Below, one piece after another: positions 1-7,274 of a stretch of DNA of 15,056 nucleotides (position 1 is the first letter of the stretch; the number at the start of each line of letters is the position of its first letter). The notes beneath the pieces were generated by a model that saw only the letters and a list, made by a program, of their open reading frames with translations, searched no databases and had not been told where the DNA came from. This stretch comes from Actinomycetota bacterium (GTDB lineage: Bacteria > Actinomycetota > Acidimicrobiia > Acidimicrobiales > Ilumatobacteraceae), in NCBI GenBank assembly GCA_005788205.1, contig SXYT01000164.1:1-15056 (forward strand). The letters run 5' to 3'. The position numbers were made by a program, and so were the translations under genes.

Positions 1-552
1 AACGTGCTGTTCATCTGTGGCGGCGCGTTCTCCGGCCTCGAGCAGATCATCGAGAGCCGCATCGGCCACAAGGGCGTGGGCTTCCACGCCACGGTCACAT
101 CGAAGGCCGACAAGGACCCCGGCAGCCTCTTCACAAAGGTGCTCCCCGAGGACCTGTTGAAGTTCGGGATGATTCCCGAGTTCGTCGGTCGCCTCCCCAT
201 GGTGGGTGCGGTCCACGCCCTCGATCGCGACGCCCTCATGGAGATCCTCACGGAGCCGAAGAACGCACTGGTCAAGCAGTACACCAAGATCTTCGAGTTC
301 GACGATGTGGAGCTCGACTTCACCCCCGCGGCGCTCGGTGCGGTGGCAGACCTCGCCCTCACCCGCGGCACCGGTGCGCGCGGTCTCCGTGCCATTCTCG
401 AGGAGACCTTGCTCGACGTGATGTACGAGGTACCCGGCCGCACCGACATCGGGAGGATCATCGTCGACGAGGACTGCGTCGTGAACCGCAAGCCCGCCGA
501 ACTGGTCCCCCGTAGCGCGCGCCCGGCCCCGAAGCGCCGCGCCGCCAGCTGA
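1..552 (+). CDS. clpX: ATP-dependent Clp protease ATP-binding subunit ClpX (C-terminal part, 5' end outside window)
   Basis: ClpX is the AAA+ unfoldase that feeds tagged proteins into the ClpP peptidase in the cytoplasm. The frame is open from base 1, so this is the last 183 residues of a protein usually a little over 400 long. It starts within the sensor-1 strand (NVLFICGGAFSGLE), has the GMIPEFVGRLP segment with the conserved arginine of the large AAA+ subdomain, and then the small C-terminal subdomain with the sensor-2 motif GARGLR (about residues 124-129 of the visible part) followed by LLDVMYEVPG. The Walker A/B motifs and the N-terminal zinc-binding domain lie upstream, out of view. The tail is basic and Pro/Ala-rich (SARPAPKRRAAS). 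folC begins 8 bp after the stop, so the two are probably cotranscribed. In Streptomyces valS usually lies between clpX and folC; it is absent here. Identity is close to certain from the motifs. Confidence 0.97.
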   Translation, partial: NVLFICGGAFSGLEQIIESRIGHKGVGFHATVTSKADKDPGSLFTKVLPEDLLKFGMIPEFVGRLPMVGAVHALDRDALMEILTEPKNALVKQYTKIFEFDDVELDFTPAALGAVADLALTRGTGARGLRAILEETLLDVMYEVPGRTDIGRIIVDEDCVVNRKPAELVPRSARPAPKRRAAS

Positions 553-560
553 CCCGCCAC

Positions 561-1856
561 GTGCGTTACGAAGAGGCGCTGACCTACCTCGACGAGCATG
601 CCTCGTACGAAAAGACGGGGCGCGTCGACAGCCCGTCCACCGAGAAGATCGAGCGCCTGCTGTCCGTTCTCGGCGACCCGCATCTCGACTATCGCGTGGT
701 GCACGTGACGGGCACCAACGGCAAGGGCTCCACCACCCAGATCATCACCAGGCTGCTGGTGGCCCACGGGCTGAAGGTCGGCACGTTCAGCAGCCCGCAC
801 CTCGAGGACGTGAGGGAGCGCGTGCAGGTCGACTCGGAGCCGGTCCCGCACGAGGACTTTGCCTCGGCAATTGCTGCCGTGGCCGATGCCGAGGTGATGT
901 CCGGTGTCCGGCCCAGCTACTTCGAGATCATCACTGCGGCGGCGTTCAGGCATTTCTCGGACTGCGCGGTCGACGTCGCCGTGATCGAGGTCGGCATGCT
1001 CGGCCGGTGGGATGCCACGAATGTGGTCCGGCCCGACGTCTCTGTCATCACGAATATTGCCCTTGACCACACCGAGTTTGCCGGCCCCACGGTCGAGCAC
1101 ATCGCGCGGGAGAAGGCCGGGATCATCAAGGAGTGTGCCGTTGCGGTGGTGGGGGAGACGCGGGCGTCTCTCGTGCCGATCTTCGCTGCGGAGCCCCACG
1201 CAGGTCTGGTGCAGCGCGGTGAGGATTTCGACGTGGTCGACAACCACCTCGCCCTCGGCGGGCGGCAGCTGCACATCCGCACGCAGCGTGCGGAGTACGC
1301 GGACCTCTTCCTCGCGCTCCACGGCGCACACCAGGGCCAGAACGCATCGGCTGCCCTCGTCGCCGTCGAGGAGTTCTTCGGCGCCGCACTCGACCCCGAT
1401 GTCGTGGCGGAGGCATTCGCGGCGGTGTCCATGCCCGGGCGCTTCGAGGTGCTCGGTCACCAGCCGCTCGTCATCATCGATGGTGCGCACAATCCCGCCG
1501 GCGCCGACACATGTGCGCAGGTGTTCTTCGAGGACTTTGACCCGCCCGGCCGGCGCATCCTCGTGGTGGGGGCACTCGGTGGTCGCGATGTCGCCGACAT
1601 GCTCGGGGCGTTGCGCGCCGACGAATTCGACACTGTCGTGTGCGTCACTGCCCCCTCGCCGCGGGCCCGCTCCGCTGACGAGGTCGCGGCCGCTGCGGTC
1701 GCCCTCGGTTGCGACAACGTGGAGGCCTTCTCTTCGGTCGAGCGGGGCTGTGACCGGGCCCTCGTCGACGCCGGATCCGACGATGCGGTCCTGGTGGCAG
1801 GTTCCCTGTACGTGGTGGGTGCCGCAAGGACCCATCTGCGCACCGTTCTGCCCTGA
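561..1856 (+). CDS. folC: Bifunctional dihydrofolate synthase / folylpolyglutamate synthase
   Basis: FolC ligates L-glutamate to dihydropteroate (making dihydrofolate) and adds further glutamates to reduced folates, using ATP, in the cytoplasm. The 431-residue length fits the family (about 420-440). Mur-ligase-type motifs are in order: P-loop TGTNGKGS at residues 50-57, the SSPHLEDVRERVQVD segment, IEVGMLGRWDATNV around 142-154, ALDHTEF with the metal-site His near 170, REKAGIIK just after it, and IDGAHNPAG at the start of the C-terminal domain. The usual EVGLGGRLDATN is here EVGMLGRWDATN, a mild variant. The start is GTG at 561; MRYEEALTYLDEH matches the expected N-terminus and no longer reading is needed. 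No clear Shine-Dalgarno precedes it, and the 8-bp gap to clpX suggests coupling. The sequence does not show which of the two activities dominates. Confidence 0.95.
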   Translation: MRYEEALTYLDEHASYEKTGRVDSPSTEKIERLLSVLGDPHLDYRVVHVTGTNGKGSTTQIITRLLVAHGLKVGTFSSPHLEDVRERVQVDSEPVPHEDFASAIAAVADAEVMSGVRPSYFEIITAAAFRHFSDCAVDVAVIEVGMLGRWDATNVVRPDVSVITNIALDHTEFAGPTVEHIAREKAGIIKECAVAVVGETRASLVPIFAAEPHAGLVQRGEDFDVVDNHLALGGRQLHIRTQRAEYADLFLALHGAHQGQNASAALVAVEEFFGAALDPDVVAEAFAAVSMPGRFEVLGHQPLVIIDGAHNPAGADTCAQVFFEDFDPPGRRILVVGALGGRDVADMLGALRADEFDTVVCVTAPSPRARSADEVAAAAVALGCDNVEAFSSVERGCDRALVDAGSDDAVLVAGSLYVVGAARTHLRTVLP

Positions 1857-1904
1857 GAAAGAGGCCCGGGCAACGCCTGACGGGGCATCCGAACCGTCTC
1901 CCCG

Positions 1905-1910
1905 TAGCCT
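1905..1910 (+). promoter_or_regulatory. Candidate -10 box (TAGCCT) for ndk, predicting a leaderless mRNA
   Basis: TAGCCT fits the actinobacterial TAnnnT -10 pattern and ends 7 nt before the ndk ATG. The predicted transcription start would be at 1917 or 1918, on the start codon itself, and no Shine-Dalgarno is visible in front of ndk. No convincing -35 lies at 16-19 bp; CTGACG at 1877-1882 is too far away (22-bp spacer). The same hexamer precedes obgE. Confidence 0.5.
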
Positions 1911-1917
1911 GAAACCC

Positions 1918-2340
1918 ATGTCCAACCGCACCCTCGTCCTGTTGAAGCCCGACGCCGTGGAGCGCGGCCTCGTCGGGGCCATCCTCTCGCGCTTCGAGCA
2001 CAAGGGCCTCCGGATCGCCGCCATGGAGCTGCGCACGCTCGACGCCGGAACACTCGCACGTCACTACGAGGAGCACGTCGGCAAGGGCTTCTATGCCGAT
2101 CTCGTGACCTTCATGTCCCGCGGCCCGGTGGTGGCCCTGGCCGTGGAGGGCCCGGAGGACACCTGGGAGATCGTGCGGACGATGATGGGCACGACGAACC
2201 CCCGCAACGCCGCCCCCGGCACCATCCGCGGTGATTTGGGCACGCTTTTCACCGAGAACCTCGTCCACGGCAGCGATTCCGCGGATTCTGCCGCCCGCGA
2301 GTTGTCCATCTTCTTCCCCGCGCTCCAGGGCGGGGTCTAA
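1918..2340 (+). CDS. ndk: Nucleoside diphosphate kinase
   Basis: Ndk moves the gamma phosphate from an NTP, usually ATP, to NDPs and dNDPs through a phosphohistidine, balancing nucleotide pools. The 140-residue protein is full length for the family (about 136-145). The N-terminus TLVLLKPDAVERGLVG is the conserved first strand and helix with the substrate-binding Lys, and the active-site histidine is His117 in NLVHGSDS. GTIRGDLG just before it carries the conserved Arg. The ATG at 1918 gives the canonical N-terminus; the same frame is open far upstream, through folC, but nothing in that extension looks like protein. It lies 61 bp after folC and 69 bp before mreB. ndk next to folC and the mre cluster is a normal actinobacterial arrangement. 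Transcription probably starts at or next to the ATG (TAGCCT at 1905). Confidence 0.97.
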   Translation: MSNRTLVLLKPDAVERGLVGAILSRFEHKGLRIAAMELRTLDAGTLARHYEEHVGKGFYADLVTFMSRGPVVALAVEGPEDTWEIVRTMMGTTNPRNAAPGTIRGDLGTLFTENLVHGSDSADSAARELSIFFPALQGGV

Positions 2341-2398
2341 TACCATCGATCCCGACAGCTTCCCTCGAACCGAGGCGGGGCCGGGTCGCACCGCCGCC

Positions 2399-2404
2399 GA
2401 GGAG
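2399..2404 (+). promoter_or_regulatory. Ribosome binding site of mreB (GAGGAG)
   Basis: GAGGAG lies 5 nt before the mreB ATG. It is one of the few good Shine-Dalgarno sites in this window and fixes the mreB start. The 69-bp gap before mreB (2341-2409) also holds a small CCTCG-AAC-CGAGG hairpin (2363-2375) and a TACCAT hexamer (2341-2346) that could be a -10 box, but no -35 supports it, so I do not call a promoter there. Confidence 0.75.
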
Positions 2405-2409
2405 TCCCC

Positions 2410-3450
2410 ATGAGCCGAAACAACCCGCTCGCGATAGGTCGCGACATCGCGATCGACCTCGGCACGGCCAACACCCTCGTCTACGTCAAGGGCCAGGGGG
2501 TCGTGCTGAACGAACCTTCCGTCGTGGCAATCGACACCCGGGACGGGCGACCCGTGGCCGTCGGTCTCGAGGCCAAGCGGATGCTCGGCCGGACCCCGAA
2601 GCACATCGAGGTCATCAGGCCCCTGAAGGACGGCGTCATCGCTGACTTCGACGTCTGCGAGAAAATGCTGCGCTACTTCATCCAGCGCATCTCCACCAGC
2701 CGGTGGAGCAAGCCCCGGATGGTCATCTGTGTGCCCTCGGGGATCACGGGCGTGGAGCAGCGTGCGGTGCAGGATGCGGCCGAGTACGCGGGTGCCCGGC
2801 GGCCTGTCCACATCATCGAGGAGCCGATGGCCGCCGCGATCGGTGCCGATCTCCCGGTGCACGAGCCGAGCGGCAACATGATCGTCGACATCGGCGGGGG
2901 TACCACCGAGGTCGCGGTGATCTCGCTCGGCGGCATTGTGGTGGCCCAGAGCGTCCGCGTCGCCGGTGACGAGCTCGACGAGGAAATCGTTGCGTACGTA
3001 CGGTCGAACTTCGCGCTCGACATCGGCATCAACACCGCAGAGGAGATCAAGGTGCGGATGGCGTCGGCGTGGCCGCTGGCCCAGGAGCTCACGGCGGACG
3101 TCGGCGGCCGGGACACAGTGACCGGCCTGCCCCGCACCATCGAGCTCACGAGCGAGAACGTGCGTGAGGCCATCGCCGAGCCGGTGACTGCCATCATTGA
3201 TTCCGTGAAGTCCACGCTCGACCGAACGCCGCCGGAGCTCGCCGCCGACATCATGGACAGGGGCGTCTGCCTGTCGGGTGGCGGGGCCCTGCTGACCGGT
3301 CTCACCCAGCGCATCACGCACGAGACGGGGATGCCCTGCTACGTGGCGCCCGACCCGCTGTACGCGGTGGCCATCGGTTCGGGCCGCGCCCTCGAGAACA
3401 TCGAGGCGATGCGCGGGATGATGTCCTCACCGGGACTCGACGTCCAGTAG
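2410..3450 (+). CDS. mreB: Rod shape-determining protein MreB (bacterial actin)
   Basis: MreB polymerises with ATP into short membrane-bound filaments that guide the elongasome and so set rod width. The 346-residue length is typical. Actin-fold motifs are in order: phosphate-1 loop IDLGTANTLVY (about 15-25), the interdomain stretch GVIADFD, EEPMAAAIGA (about 137-146), phosphate-2 loop IVDIGGGTTEVAVIS (158-172), TAEEIK, and the adenosine motif SGGGALLTGL (289-298). The segment usually written EIKIEIGSA reads EEIKVRMASA here, a modest divergence. The start is ATG at 2410 behind GAGGAG. It opens the operon mreB-mreC-mreD-mrdA-rodA, with mreC 10 bp downstream. DnaK-like or FtsA-like paralogs are excluded by length and by these motifs. 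The C-terminus ends in a short Met/Ser/Pro tail. Confidence 0.97.
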   Translation: MSRNNPLAIGRDIAIDLGTANTLVYVKGQGVVLNEPSVVAIDTRDGRPVAVGLEAKRMLGRTPKHIEVIRPLKDGVIADFDVCEKMLRYFIQRISTSRWSKPRMVICVPSGITGVEQRAVQDAAEYAGARRPVHIIEEPMAAAIGADLPVHEPSGNMIVDIGGGTTEVAVISLGGIVVAQSVRVAGDELDEEIVAYVRSNFALDIGINTAEEIKVRMASAWPLAQELTADVGGRDTVTGLPRTIELTSENVREAIAEPVTAIIDSVKSTLDRTPPELAADIMDRGVCLSGGGALLTGLTQRITHETGMPCYVAPDPLYAVAIGSGRALENIEAMRGMMSSPGLDVQ

Positions 3451-3460
3451 GCAGGTCCCC

Positions 3461-4591
3461 GTGGCGGGCAGCACCTTCACACGCCGCAGGGCGATCCTGC
3501 TTCTCACGCTGACCACGGTGATGCTCGTGACCATGGACCTGCGCGGCAGTGGGACCGTGAACGGCATCCGTTCGCTGTTCGGGACTGTGTTCCGCCCGGT
3601 GGAATCCGTCACGCGCGTCGTGGTGCGACCTGTCGAGAACGCGTGGAACGGCATCGTGAATTACGGGGACGTGCTGGAGGAGAACCAGCGGCTGAAGGAC
3701 CTCGTGGCGTACGGCGAGGGCGCAAAGATCGGTGCGATCGCGAGCGTGCGCGAGGCCCAGGAACTGCTTGCACTGAACGGGCTCCCCACGCTCGCGGGCA
3801 TCAACTCGTGCTCGGCCCAGGTTGTCGGTGAGTCACCGTCCAATTACGCCCAGACTGTGGAGATCAACCGCGGGAGCGAGTGCGGCATCAAGGTGGGAAT
3901 GCCGGTCCTCAACGCGGCGGGGCTCATCGGGAAGGTGACGGATGTCTTCAACGGGCGGGCCGTCGTCATGCTCGTCACCGACCCCAGCTACTCGCTTGCC
4001 GTGAAGGTGGTGAACACCCCGCCCACGACGACCGTGGTGCCGGGGGCACCGGGCGTCACCGTCGAGACCACGACCACGACCACGACCACAACGACGACGA
4101 TCCCGCGCACGACGACAACAGGCATCCCGGGATTCGTCCCCGGCGGCACGGTCGCACCGGTACCCACCACGAATCCGTCAGCGGTGACATCGCCGAACGC
4201 CACCGTGCAGCAACCCACAGGCACGGGCGACATCAACAAGCCCGGCCAGGCGAACCAGTCCGAGATCACCGTGCCGGCCGGCGCGGACCTCCCGTTGCGC
4301 GAGACGGGCGCACTCGAGGGCCGCGGGATCTCGAAGACCCCTGTTGTCCGGTTCATCGAGAACCAGCCCCGCTTCGGTGAGGTGAACCTCGGCTCGCCGG
4401 TGGTGACAGCGGGAGGTGCCTCCTCCCTCGCGCCGCCCGACATCGTGGTCGGCACCGTGTCCAGGGTCATCAAGCGCGCGGGGAGTCTCGGCCCGCTCCT
4501 CGAGGTGAAGATCTCGGCGAACCTTGATGCCCTGAACTTCGTGCGGGTGATGCTGTACCAGCCGACCACGGAGAAGGTGGGCGCACCGTGA
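3461..4591 (+). CDS. mreC: Rod shape-determining protein MreC with Thr-rich insertion
   Basis: MreC is a bitopic membrane protein whose extracytoplasmic part activates PBP2/RodA and links them to MreB. There is one N-terminal membrane segment (about residues 11-27, hydrophobic after TRRR), then a juxtamembrane helix with likely coiled coil (about 68-107, with EENQRLKDL), then the double beta domain beginning at CSAQVVGESPSNYAQTVEIN. The first beta part runs to LVTDPSYSLAVKVV (about 184) and the second resumes at RETGALEGRG (about 280). Between them lies about 93 residues of Thr/Pro/Gly/Asn-rich sequence with 11 threonines in a row (203-213). At 376 residues it is longer than many MreC proteins because of this insert. 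The start is GTG at 3461, 10 bp after mreB, with weak GGCAGG upstream. Its stop overlaps the mreD start (GTGA). The MreC call is firm; the role of the insert is unknown. Confidence 0.93.
   Translation: MAGSTFTRRRAILLLTLTTVMLVTMDLRGSGTVNGIRSLFGTVFRPVESVTRVVVRPVENAWNGIVNYGDVLEENQRLKDLVAYGEGAKIGAIASVREAQELLALNGLPTLAGINSCSAQVVGESPSNYAQTVEINRGSECGIKVGMPVLNAAGLIGKVTDVFNGRAVVMLVTDPSYSLAVKVVNTPPTTTVVPGAPGVTVETTTTTTTTTTTIPRTTTTGIPGFVPGGTVAPVPTTNPSAVTSPNATVQQPTGTGDINKPGQANQSEITVPAGADLPLRETGALEGRGISKTPVVRFIENQPRFGEVNLGSPVVTAGGASSLAPPDIVVGTVSRVIKRAGSLGPLLEVKISANLDALNFVRVMLYQPTTEKVGAP
4067..4099 (+). repeat. ACC/ACG codon repeat encoding an 11-Thr run in mreC
   Basis: The hexamer ACCACG occurs three times in tandem and is followed by ACC, ACA and three ACG codons, so 33 bases encode 11 consecutive threonines. 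A second four-Thr run follows after Ile-Pro-Arg. Changes in copy number by the 6-bp unit would keep the reading frame, so length variation rather than on/off switching would be expected. Confidence 0.85.
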
Positions 4592-5109
4592 TCGACCGTC
4601 TTCTCGAGATCTCCCAGAACCGTTACTTCCGATTGTTCCTCGTGGCGCTCGTCGTGCTGTCGCTCCAGACCACGTTGTTCAATGACATGCGCCCGTTCGG
4701 TGTCTGCCTGCAGGTGATGCTTCTCCTCGCGGCGAGCGCAGGTCTTGCGCGGGGCTCCGAGACGGGGGCCATCGCCGGGTTCATGGTGGGCCTCATGTAT
4801 GACATGGTGCTCACGACCCCTCTCGGTGTCGGTGCGGCCGTCTTTGCCGCGGTGGGTTACCTCGCGGGCTACGCACACTCGTTCGTGCACGAGCCCAACT
4901 GGTGGTCGCGGATGCTGCTCGCGGCCGGCGCGAGCGCCGCGGGGATGATCCTCATGCCGGTGGCTCTGACGGTCGTCGGCTCCGAGGGTGTGCTCACGGT
5001 GGATGTCATTGGCATCGCCTTCGTCGTCGCCGCTTTCAACGCGGTCTTCAGTCTCCCGGTCGAACGGGTCTGTCGCTGGGCGCTCAGCGAGCCCAAGGTG
5101 ACACGCTGA
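4588..5109 (+). CDS. mreD: Rod shape-determining protein MreD
   Basis: MreD is the small polytopic membrane partner of MreC in the elongasome. The 173 residues give about six hydrophobic segments (roughly 13-30, 38-54, 58-75, 78-99, 107-131 and 138-158), the expected MreD topology. The conserved-looking core is AGFMVGLMYDMVLTTPLGVGA (about 63-83), matching the family pattern of a Gly-rich helix with an acidic residue followed by a short Pro/Leu/Gly turn. MreD diverges quickly, so the call rests on size, topology, this core and its place between mreC and mrdA. The start GTG at 4588 overlaps the mreC stop by 4 bp, implying translational coupling, and the stop shares one base with the mrdA ATG. 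The C-terminal tail is hydrophilic (SEPKVTR). Confidence 0.92.
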   Translation: MIDRLLEISQNRYFRLFLVALVVLSLQTTLFNDMRPFGVCLQVMLLLAASAGLARGSETGAIAGFMVGLMYDMVLTTPLGVGAAVFAAVGYLAGYAHSFVHEPNWWSRMLLAAGASAAGMILMPVALTVVGSEGVLTVDVIGIAFVVAAFNAVFSLPVERVCRWALSEPKVTR

Positions 5110-7274
5110 TGGCCCGCGAACGGAACGTCTCGCGACTTGCCGTGCTCGCGACGGTCTCGATGGTGCTCGGCTCGCTGCTCACCGTGAGGCTGTGGTTCCT
5201 CCAGGCCGTGGACGCCCGCGGCCTCCAGGAGCGGGTCCAGGAGGTGCGAACGCGGACAGTGAAACTCACTCCGGAGCGGGGCCGCATCTTCGACCTCGAG
5301 GGCCGCATCGTCGCCGACAACGAGAGGATTCTCACGATCACGATCGACAGGGGGATCATCGTGCGCCCGCTCGACCGTCAGCAGATGTGGGACAGGCTCT
5401 CCGGTGTGCTCAACATGGCCCCGGATGCGCTCGAGGACCGGTTCGTCTCGAAGCGGTACGACCAACTCCAGCCGGTGCCCCTGAAAGAGGACGTGTCGGA
5501 GGACCTCGCCACCTTCCTGCGGGAGCGGAGCGAGGACTACCCCGGAGTGGACGTGCGCGAGGACTGGCGCCGCGAGTACCCATACGCGCCGCTCGCCAGC
5601 CATGTCATCGGATTCCTCGGTGCGATCCAGGAGAAAGAGCTCGAGTACTACCGGAACCTCAACTACGACCCGGACGCGAGGGTCGGACAGTTCGGCGTGG
5701 AGCAGACGTACGAGTCGCTGTTGCGCGGGAAACCCGGTTACGTGAAGTACGAGGTCGACTCACGCGGGCGCATCCTGCGCCTGCTCTCGCGCAAGGAACC
5801 TGTCCCCGGCAACGACGTTCAGCTGTCCGTGGACCTCGACATGCAGCAGCACATCGAGCAGGCACTCTGGACGGAGCTGTGGGTCCGCCGGCGCACGGAG
5901 GCACCCACGGTTCTCGCATTCGGCGAGCCGGACCCGCGCTACCCCCTGGTGAACTACTACAAGGCTCCGGCGGGCTCGAGTGTCGTCATGAACCATGACA
6001 CCGGTGAGGTTCTCGCGATGGCGAGCTACCCGAACTTCGACAACAGGTGGTTCAACGCGGGCATCACGTCCGAGAAGTTCAACCAGTTGTTCCCGAAGAC
6101 CGACGACCCTGACCAGTCGATCCTCGTCAACAGGGCGATCAGCGGGAGGTACAACCTGGGCTCCACCTTCAAGCCCTTTGTCGCGTACGCCGCGCTGAAC
6201 ACCGGACAGCTGCCGGGTGGCGTCGAGTACACATTGCGCGACCCGGGCACCTACAAACTGTCGAGCATCCCCGAGGAACGTTGCCAGCTGAACGTGAAGT
6301 GCGTCTTCAAGAACGCGACCTGCGGCAACGGCGCCCCCTGCAAGTACGGCAGGGTGAATGTGGTCGATGCCCTCGCGGTCTCCTCTGACGTCTTCTTCTA
6401 CAAGATCGGCGAGGAGATCTTCAGCCAGCGCGGCTACCGTCCGGTCCTCGAGGAGCAGGTGCGCCAGTTCGGCTTCGGCTCGCCGACCGAGATCGACCTG
6501 CCCTACGAGTTCGTGGGCACCGTCCCGAGCAAGGCCCTCAAGCAGCAGCTGGCGGCGAGCGGTGCCATCGCGAAGGAGGAGGGCAAGGGCTACTACGTCG
6601 GGGACAACGTGCAGTTCTCGATCGGCCAGGGGCTGCTCTCGGCCACGCCCCTTCAGCTTGCCGTCGCCTACGGCACGATTGCCAACGGCGGCAAGGTCGT
6701 CAAGCCCCGCGTCGTGCGGGCCATCTGGGGTCCGGGCACCCCGAAGGGCAAGTCCGGGCGCGTCAACCTGAAGGAAGGGGTCGTCCTGCAGGACTTCTCG
6801 GCACCGCAGATCGTGCGGGACATCAACATGGACGGGGCGGCGCGCGAGGCAATCGTGGAGGGTCTGACCAGGGTCATCACGGGTCCCGGCGTGCGGTCGG
6901 ACATCTACCACTCGACCACGGGCGAGAAACTCTTCCGCTCCTACCCGAAGCGTGCGCTCCCCATCGCCGGCAAGACGGGTACCGCCCAGGGTGCGGGGAA
7001 CCTGCCGTGGAACGACTCGTCGGCCTTCGCGGCATTCAGCAAGAACGGGAGAATCCCCTACACGGCGGTCGCGTACCTGGAGAAGGCGGGCTTCGGCAGC
7101 CGGGCGGCTGCACCGGTGGTCAAGTGTGCGTTCACCGCGCTCGCAGGCAAGACCACGGTGTCGCCGGCCCTGCCCGCCGACCCGCTCGACGTGAACAGCG
7201 TGACCCCTGCCATGGAGCAGCGCCTGAGGAACCCGCTGTGTCTGGTGGGGACCGGGTCGTCGGTGCGTGACTGA
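5109..7274 (+). CDS. mrdA: Penicillin-binding protein 2 (elongasome peptidoglycan D,D-transpeptidase)
   Basis: PBP2 is the class B transpeptidase that cross-links peptidoglycan made by RodA during lateral growth. It has an N-terminal membrane anchor (about residues 9-31) and the pedestal/dimer-domain signature PERGRIFDLEGRIVADN (55-71). The transpeptidase motifs are SxxK as STFK (352-355), SxD as SSD (425-427) and KTGT (622-625) within AGKTGTAQG. SSD in place of SxN is usual for the PBP2 group. The protein is 721 residues, longer than many PBP2s. Part of the excess is a Cys-rich stretch between the first two motifs (Cys392, 398, 405, 411) and a long C-terminal end. The start ATG at 5109 overlaps the mreD stop (TGATG) and places the anchor at the N-terminus; the frame is open upstream, but that would overlap mreD by about 200 bp. 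The stop overlaps the rodA ATG. Confidence 0.96.
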   Translation: MARERNVSRLAVLATVSMVLGSLLTVRLWFLQAVDARGLQERVQEVRTRTVKLTPERGRIFDLEGRIVADNERILTITIDRGIIVRPLDRQQMWDRLSGVLNMAPDALEDRFVSKRYDQLQPVPLKEDVSEDLATFLRERSEDYPGVDVREDWRREYPYAPLASHVIGFLGAIQEKELEYYRNLNYDPDARVGQFGVEQTYESLLRGKPGYVKYEVDSRGRILRLLSRKEPVPGNDVQLSVDLDMQQHIEQALWTELWVRRRTEAPTVLAFGEPDPRYPLVNYYKAPAGSSVVMNHDTGEVLAMASYPNFDNRWFNAGITSEKFNQLFPKTDDPDQSILVNRAISGRYNLGSTFKPFVAYAALNTGQLPGGVEYTLRDPGTYKLSSIPEERCQLNVKCVFKNATCGNGAPCKYGRVNVVDALAVSSDVFFYKIGEEIFSQRGYRPVLEEQVRQFGFGSPTEIDLPYEFVGTVPSKALKQQLAASGAIAKEEGKGYYVGDNVQFSIGQGLLSATPLQLAVAYGTIANGGKVVKPRVVRAIWGPGTPKGKSGRVNLKEGVVLQDFSAPQIVRDINMDGAAREAIVEGLTRVITGPGVRSDIYHSTTGEKLFRSYPKRALPIAGKTGTAQGAGNLPWNDSSAFAAFSKNGRIPYTAVAYLEKAGFGSRAAAPVVKCAFTALAGKTTVSPALPADPLDVNSVTPAMEQRLRNPLCLVGTGSSVRD

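Noticed and set aside
1012..1917. Long open frame upstream of and in frame with ndk, running through folC
   Set aside because: The translated extension is Ser/Arg/Pro-rich out-of-frame folC sequence, and folC itself matches its family throughout. ndk needs only the ATG at 1918.
2341..2409. Promoter in front of mreB (TACCAT at 2341-2346)
   Set aside because: No -35 at a sensible distance, and the box touches the ndk stop codon; too weak to call.
1645..3321. Minus-strand ORF of 558 codons antisense to folC, ndk and mreB
   Set aside because: It is a GC-bias shadow: composition is His/Arg/Gly/Asp-rich, no motif is recognisable, and all three plus-strand genes are clear.
4067..4099. ACC/ACG repeat as a CRISPR or phase-variation switch
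   Set aside because: There are no spacers, and the unit is 6 bp and in frame, so it cannot shift the reading frame. It simply encodes poly-Thr.
4902..5108. Longer N-terminus for PBP2 within mreD
   Set aside because: The extension is Arg/Gly-rich out-of-frame mreD. Starting at 5109 puts the membrane anchor at the N-terminus and gives the TGATG coupling.
5760..6911. Minus-strand ORF of 383 codons antisense to mrdA
   Set aside because: It mirrors a PBP2 with all catalytic motifs and has no family-like segments or start signals.
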